The notes beneath the pieces were generated by a model that had not been told where the DNA came from, ran no database searches, and was given only the letters and a program-made list of their open reading frames with translations. From Firmicutes bacterium UBA3914 (GTDB taxonomy: Bacteria > Bacillota > Limnochordia > Darwinibacteriales > Darwinibacteriaceae), in the NCBI GenBank assembly GCA_002391385.1, contig DGEY01000073.1, positions 4,463 through 30,257 of the forward strand: 25,795 nucleotides of DNA, read 5' to 3'. Every line of letters starts with the position of its first letter. Position 1 is the first letter of the stretch. The position numbers and the translations under genes are program-made. Positions 24,263-25,795 of the stretch are shown here, piece after piece.

Positions 24263-24979
24263 ATGCGCGTGTGGTTTTTGCGCGCCCAGCATCTGGCCTG
24301 GTGGGTGTTGGGCTGCTTGACTCTCGGCATTTACTTGGGAACCGGGGGCCTTTGGGCGGTGCCCGCGGCCACAGGCGCAGGAGGGGGCATCTCCGGCCGC
24401 ACCATCGTGCTGGATGCGGGACACGGGGGCATCGACCCGGGGGCGGTGGGCCCCGGGGGAGTTTTGGAAAAGGACATCACCCTGGCCATCGCCCGGGAGC
24501 TGGAGAGGCTGCTCAGCCGGGCCGCGGTTTTTGTAATCATGGTGCGCCATGGCGACTACGACCTGGCCGACTCCAGCGAAATGCAGCTGCTCAACCGCAA
24601 ACGGCAGGATTTGGAGCGCCGGGTGCGCATTGCCGAAGAGGCCCAGGCGGATTTATACCTATCCATTCATGCCAATTACTTCCCTTCGCCGGTGTGGTCT
24701 GGTGCCCAGACCTTTTATTACGAAAACCAGGAAGCAAGCGCTGCCCTGGCCCGGGCCATCCAGGGGGAACTGGTCCGGCGCCTGGGACCCAACACCCGAA
24801 CTGCCAAGGCCGGCAACTACCGGGTGCTGAGGGATACTTCCATGCCCGCAGCCTTGGTTGAGGTGGGATTTTTGTCCAATCCCCGGGAAGCGGAGCTCTT
24901 GGCCGATCCGGTTTATCAAAAGAAGGTGGCAGAGGCGATCTTCGCCGGGCTGTACCGCTACTTCCAGGAACAGCCTTAG
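24263..24979 (+). CDS. cwlD: CwlD-type N-acetylmuramoyl-L-alanine amidase
   Basis: This 238-residue Amidase_3 enzyme resembles CwlD, which strips peptide from spore-cortex peptidoglycan so that muramic delta-lactam can be made. A transmembrane or signal segment spans about 11-34. Zinc ligands H54 (LDAGHGG), E69 (LEKD) and H136 (SIHANYFPS) and catalytic E200 (LVEVGFLSNP) are all present. The NYFPSPVWSGAQTFYY stretch and the NTRTAKAGNYRVLR region match CwlD better than vegetative amidases. ATG 24263 follows GGAGGTG. This is the main sign of an endospore-former in the window. No terminator is visible before the next gene. Confidence 0.92.
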   Translation: MRVWFLRAQHLAWWVLGCLTLGIYLGTGGLWAVPAATGAGGGISGRTIVLDAGHGGIDPGAVGPGGVLEKDITLAIARELERLLSRAAVFVIMVRHGDYDLADSSEMQLLNRKRQDLERRVRIAEEAQADLYLSIHANYFPSPVWSGAQTFYYENQEASAALARAIQGELVRRLGPNTRTAKAGNYRVLRDTSMPAALVEVGFLSNPREAELLADPVYQKKVAEAIFAGLYRYFQEQP

Positions 24980-24992
24980 GGCGGGGGCGCAA

Positions 24993-25021
24993 TTGTCTCG
25001 GCGGATCTGATGTGTTAGTAT
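24993..25021 (+). promoter_or_regulatory. Putative promoter for the ADP-dependent kinase gene
   Basis: TTGTCT (24993-24998), a 17-base spacer and TAGTAT (25016-25021) precede the TTG start by about 35 bases. Each hexamer matches consensus at 4 of 6 positions. The gap after cwlD is 76 bases, longer than most in this half of the window. Confidence 0.4.
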
Positions 25022-25055
25022 AGGTTAGTAGAATGAACAACAGGAGGTAGAGTCG

Positions 25056-25795
25056 TTGCAGGCAGTTTGGCAGAATCGAGTTAAAGCCGCTGTCCAGCGG
25101 CGCATCACCGCGCATACGCTGGCAGCCTTTAATACCAATGTAGATGTTGTGGTGCACTTGGACCAGGCGAAGCTGGAACCCCTGGCCTCCCATCCCCGCA
25201 TTGACTTCCCCGCGGTGGAGAGGCTCTTGGGGGAGGAGATACCGGCTGTACACAACGGGAACGAGTTTCTCGCCGTCTTAATGCAGGCGCTGCAGGAAGG
25301 CAAATCTGTGCACATCGTCCTCCGGGATCTGGATATGCTCAGCTGGTTGGAGGAGGTCTTCCCGGAGCGGGTGGAAAGCATGGGTGGACAAGCTGGCATC
25401 ATCGCCAATCAGATGGCGGCACTCGGTGCCCATTCCCTGGTGTACACCTCCTTGCTCTCCAAGAAGCAGGCTTCCATGTTCTTCCCCGAGGTGGATGTGC
25501 CGGTGGTGCGCGATGGGCAGCTGGCCATTGTCAATGTGCAGGAGGCGGTGCGTCCCCAGGATCAGATCAAGGAGAACTGGATTTTTGAATACGCCAAGGA
25601 TGAACGCTTTGAGCTGGGTGGACATGTGATCGTGACTCCCAGGGCCAACCGGGTGATCCTTGCCACCAGGCCGGCGGGTGTGAAAATGGCCTTTGATCCG
25701 CAAATCGAGGAACTCCTGCCTGAACTGGGCCGGACAGTGGACGTGGCCTTTTTGGCGGGCTACCACTACGCGCCTACGGAAGAAAAGGAGCTCGC
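25056..25795 (+). CDS. ADP-dependent phosphofructokinase/glucokinase family protein (partial)
   Basis: An open frame starts at TTG 25056, seven bases after a perfect AGGAGGT (25042-25048), and runs off the right edge after 246 codons. It resembles the ADP-dependent glucokinase/phosphofructokinase family, ribokinase-fold enzymes that use ADP rather than ATP and are best known from Euryarchaeota and as animal ADPGK. Supporting features are FNTNVDVVVHL (24-34), the glycine-rich MGGQAGIIANQMAALGA (109-125), IFEYAKDERFE (174-184), and FLAGYHYAP near the edge. The C-terminal half, with the GAGD-type catalytic motif, is outside the window. Whether it prefers fructose 6-phosphate or glucose cannot be judged. 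Confidence 0.85.
   Translation, partial: MQAVWQNRVKAAVQRRITAHTLAAFNTNVDVVVHLDQAKLEPLASHPRIDFPAVERLLGEEIPAVHNGNEFLAVLMQALQEGKSVHIVLRDLDMLSWLEEVFPERVESMGGQAGIIANQMAALGAHSLVYTSLLSKKQASMFFPEVDVPVVRDGQLAIVNVQEAVRPQDQIKENWIFEYAKDERFELGGHVIVTPRANRVILATRPAGVKMAFDPQIEELLPELGRTVDVAFLAGYHYAPTEEKEL

Noticed and set aside
1..25795. Search for tRNA genes, CRISPR arrays, insertion sequences, phage genes and riboswitch-like leaders
   Set aside because: No cloverleaf, regular repeat-spacer pattern, transposase or integrase was seen, and the gaps between genes are all below about 135 bases with no recognised riboswitch.

Overview
The window is about 26 kb of GC-rich, gene-dense bacterial chromosome, with 22 protein-coding genes (one cut at each edge) and few gaps. 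It most likely comes from an endospore-forming member of the Bacillota. The evidence is the CwlD-type spore-cortex amidase, AddAB rather than RecBCD, a YmfF/YmfH-like M16 pair, a YbxB-like methyltransferase, strong AGGAGG ribosome binding sites and frequent GTG/TTG starts. High GC together with an ADP-dependent sugar kinase would fit a Limnochordia-like lineage, but that placement is inference. I saw no tRNA, rRNA, insertion sequence, phage gene or CRISPR array.

Left part (1-8135). The tail of an unidentified gene is followed by a TPM-domain/LemA pair. These converge, through a shared hairpin, on a minus-strand membrane protein that joins a RING-like zinc finger to half of a solute-binding-protein fold. 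An AT-rich divergent promoter region separates that gene from rnhA (RNase HI) and a 447-residue protein of unknown function. The latter ends tail-to-tail with queG, both stop codons lying in one CTAG. queG, a small NifU-like scaffold (nfu) and selO lie on the minus strand. selO is divergent from a ribokinase gene, with overlapping promoters between them.

Central part (8216-20069). One tightly packed plus-strand run, probably a single transcription unit, encodes a Ski2/HelY-like helicase, a Cof-type HAD phosphatase, AddB, AddA, two M16 peptidase-family proteins (the first without the zinc site, the second with it) and 5-formyltetrahydrofolate cyclo-ligase. Neighbours are at most 16 bases apart or overlap. 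AddB lacks the usual N-terminal Walker A. AddA carries a Cys quartet of the kind normally found on AddB.

Right part (20070-25795). glpK (glycerol kinase) and deoC (deoxyribose-phosphate aldolase) are followed by an exported protein with a LolA-like region and TPR repeats, a class I methyltransferase, cwlD, and the first 246 codons of an ADP-dependent phosphofructokinase/glucokinase-family gene. Ribokinase, DeoC, GlpK and the ADP-dependent kinase all feed sugars or glycerol into lower glycolysis or the pentose phosphate pathway.

Most of the window is housekeeping. The items most worth a second look are the RING/solute-binding-protein fusion (1522-2289), the ADP-dependent kinase at the right edge, the domain features of AddA and AddB, the 447-residue unknown protein, and the promoter and start-site architecture at selO/rbsK, rnhA and glpK. 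I found no clear new multi-gene system.
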